Source: Deltaproteobacteria bacterium | GTDB taxonomy: Bacteria; Desulfobacterota_B; Binatia; UBA9968 | Length of the DNA: 14,989 bases | Assembly (NCBI GenBank): GCA_005879255.1 | Contig: VBKY01000227.1 | Coordinates: 1 to 14,989 of the forward strand | Direction of reading: 5' to 3' | Shown: positions 13,760-14,989 of the stretch, one piece after another | Numbering within the stretch: the first letter of the stretch is position 1 | Layout: each line of letters opens with the position of its first letter | Translations under genes and position numbers: made by a program | Notes under the pieces: model-generated | Told to the model about the DNA's origin: nothing | The model's input: only the letters and a program-made list of their open reading frames with translations | Databases searched by the model: none

Positions 13760-14080
13760 CTAAAGTGTAGATGACAGATCAAGGTCGCCGATGTCCTTAA
13801 TCGAACGACCAATGTGGTCACGTAAGAGACGTGTGATTTGATCGCAAAAAGAGTGGTCCTTGAAAATTAGACTACCGATATAGGCCTCATGTTGAAAATC
13901 GATTACCAAAAAACATTTATTGGACATTAAACTATTGGAGTGTACATACTTCAAAACTCCGATTTCTCCCAAAAGAGTCATGACACTATCGTTTCTTGCG
14001 GCGAGCGTCCACACCGGAGGCCAATTGGGTACACCCCGGTAGCTCATCAGGGGGTGGTCGCGGAGCTTCACAGGAGTCAC
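13760..14080 (-). CDS. Conserved hypothetical protein (RDHPLMSYRGVPNWPPVW family)
   Basis: The 106-residue protein starts with a GTG (14080) and opens with PVKLRDHPLMSYRGVPNWPPVW. I recall this N-terminal motif from small hypothetical proteins of uncultured soil bacteria, where it is followed by a glycine-x-glycine-leucine-like block and ends in ...R-x-I-x-x-I-G-x-L-D-L. Here the matching parts are EIGVLKYV, CFLVID, AYIGSLIFKDHSFC and IKDIGDLDLSSTL. The recurring pattern suggests a real, cytosolic protein of unknown function. The region between about residues 26 and 40 looks less conserved than expected. The start is uncertain: Met12 (base 14047) is an alternative, and no strong ribosome site precedes either. 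Codon use is more AT-rich than in the neighbours. It is divergent from the substrate-binding protein gene at 14248. Confidence 0.65.
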   Translation of the reverse strand: MTPVKLRDHPLMSYRGVPNWPPVWTLAARNDSVMTLLGEIGVLKYVHSNSLMSNKCFLVIDFQHEAYIGSLIFKDHSFCDQITRLLRDHIGRSIKDIGDLDLSSTL

Positions 14081-14247
14081 TAGACAATTAATAGCGCTCG
14101 GCTGTCAAGCGGTGGCTTCTCATTAAAGTAAATATTAACGGCTCGGTTTCTTATCGGAACAAAAAATCATTTTCCTGATCCATTTTCTCGACAGACTTTT
14201 CGAGACTCTGTTTCAACCGAAAGGTCATTTTCGAACGAGGAGGGCCG

Positions 14248-14989
14248 ATGAAGATAGGTCAAATCCAAAGACAAAAGTGGTTGGGCTTAATCTTTGTCTG
14301 TGGGTCAATATTTTTAGCCCTTCCACTTCACTTAAAAGCCGCCGAGCGAATGTATACGGCGTACTTTTCTCCCGCGCCCGGAGGCTCATCGGTGATCTGG
14401 GTGGCCAAAGAGGCGCGGCTATTCGAAAAACATGGTCTTGACGTGGCGCCGGTGCTCATTCCCAGCAGCGTGCGAACGCTGCAGGCGATTTTGGCAGGAG
14501 AGAGCACGATCGCCGAGAGCGCCGGTCCGGCGGTCGTCAGCGCGCGTCTTGCCGGCGGCGATGTTGTGGCAATCGCAGGGAGCGTAAATATTCTGACATA
14601 CTATTTTGTGACGGTGCCGGGTATCAAACGGCCGGAAGAATTGAAAGGAAAGATCGGCGCGAATCAAAGCCCCGGGACGATTGCCGATTTTGCCCTGCGG
14701 GTAAGCCTGAGAAAGTTAGGCCTGGATCCGACGAAGGACGTGAGCTTACGCTCGATCGGCGTGCTTTACGACCGCATCGCGGCGATGCAAAAAGGCATCG
14801 TCCAGTTTACCGTGCTCACCGAAGCGGAAAAGCCGATCGTCGACAAGCTCGGCTTTCCCGTCCTACTCGATCTGATCTCGCTCAAGATTCCTTTTCCCCA
14901 GCGCGGCATTTACACGACGGGAAAGACCATCAAAGAACAGCCGGACATTGTGAGGCGATACATGCGGGCGTATGTGGAGGCGATCCATT
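14248..14989 (+). CDS. NMT1/TauA-type ABC substrate-binding protein, N-terminal part
   Basis: The frame starts at ATG 14248, preceded by GAGGAGGG at 14237-14244, and runs off the window after 247 codons. The N-terminus is a signal peptide (KWLGLIFVCGSIFLALPLHLKA, likely cut after Ala31 or 32). The mature part shows SSVIWVAKEARLFEKHGLDVAPV, then SVRTLQAILAGE, GGDVVAIAGS, KRPEELKGKIGANQSPGT and the block QRGIYTTGKTIKEQPDIVRRYMRAYVEAI; all are family landmarks of NitT/TauT (NMT1/THI5-like) binding proteins. Ligands in this family are varied (sulfonates, nitrate, pyrimidine precursors, aromatics), so none is assigned. No transporter partner is visible before the window ends. The C-terminal third is missing from the window, not from the gene. 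Confidence 0.92.
   Translation, partial: MKIGQIQRQKWLGLIFVCGSIFLALPLHLKAAERMYTAYFSPAPGGSSVIWVAKEARLFEKHGLDVAPVLIPSSVRTLQAILAGESTIAESAGPAVVSARLAGGDVVAIAGSVNILTYYFVTVPGIKRPEELKGKIGANQSPGTIADFALRVSLRKLGLDPTKDVSLRSIGVLYDRIAAMQKGIVQFTVLTEAEKPIVDKLGFPVLLDLISLKIPFPQRGIYTTGKTIKEQPDIVRRYMRAYVEAIH

Overview
The window looks like chromosomal DNA from a free-living, GC-rich, Gram-negative-type environmental bacterium. This is inferred from exported c-type cytochromes, Sec signal peptides, periplasmic solute-binding proteins without their transporter genes next to them, one sigma-54-type promoter, and degenerate inverted repeats between genes. The gene content recalls uncultured soil lineages such as Rokubacteria/Methylomirabilota, Binatota or Desulfobacterota, but that is an impression only; no rRNA or marker gene is present. 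TGA is a normal stop here (for example at 4516-4518 and 9262-9264).

Region 1 (1-5539, all + strand): the tail of a SnoaL/DUF4440-like gene, an exported or anchored alpha/beta hydrolase, a non-coding stretch with a perfect but apparently unused Shine-Dalgarno sequence, then a cluster of a membrane-anchored trypsin-like (HtrA-type, PDZ-less) protease, a MoxR AAA+ ATPase, a DUF58 protein and a BatA-like VWA membrane protein. The last three form the widespread MoxR/DUF58/VWA set, thought to act in cell-envelope or complex maturation. A degenerate inverted repeat lies at the moxR-DUF58 junction and seems to supply the start codon of the DUF58 gene.

Region 2 (5540-7533): a convergent VOC-family protein, then an RRM RNA-binding protein with a sigma-70-like promoter about 200 nt upstream and a strong hairpin downstream, then an unrecognised basic 121-residue protein behind a hairpin-rich leader.

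Region 3 (7534-9264): an accessory stretch. A near-canonical sigma-54 (-24/-12) promoter, preceded by degenerate direct repeats that look like activator sites, sits in front of a 49-residue Cys-rich exported peptide. This is the least explained item in the window. It is followed by the C-terminal remnant of an NMT1/TauA-type substrate-binding protein gene and a DUF433/DUF5615 toxin-antitoxin pair whose antitoxin frame has a TGA at codon 9.

Region 4 (9265-14989): a solute-binding protein of the iron(III)/polyamine type, an AT-rich imperfect inverted repeat, then a minus-strand operon of a small cytochrome c followed by a 620-residue periplasmic protein joining a carboxypeptidase-regulatory-like domain, a heme c motif and a streptogramin-lyase-like beta-propeller. 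A small conserved hypothetical gene (minus) and a divergent NMT1/TauA-type substrate-binding protein, cut by the window end, close the region.
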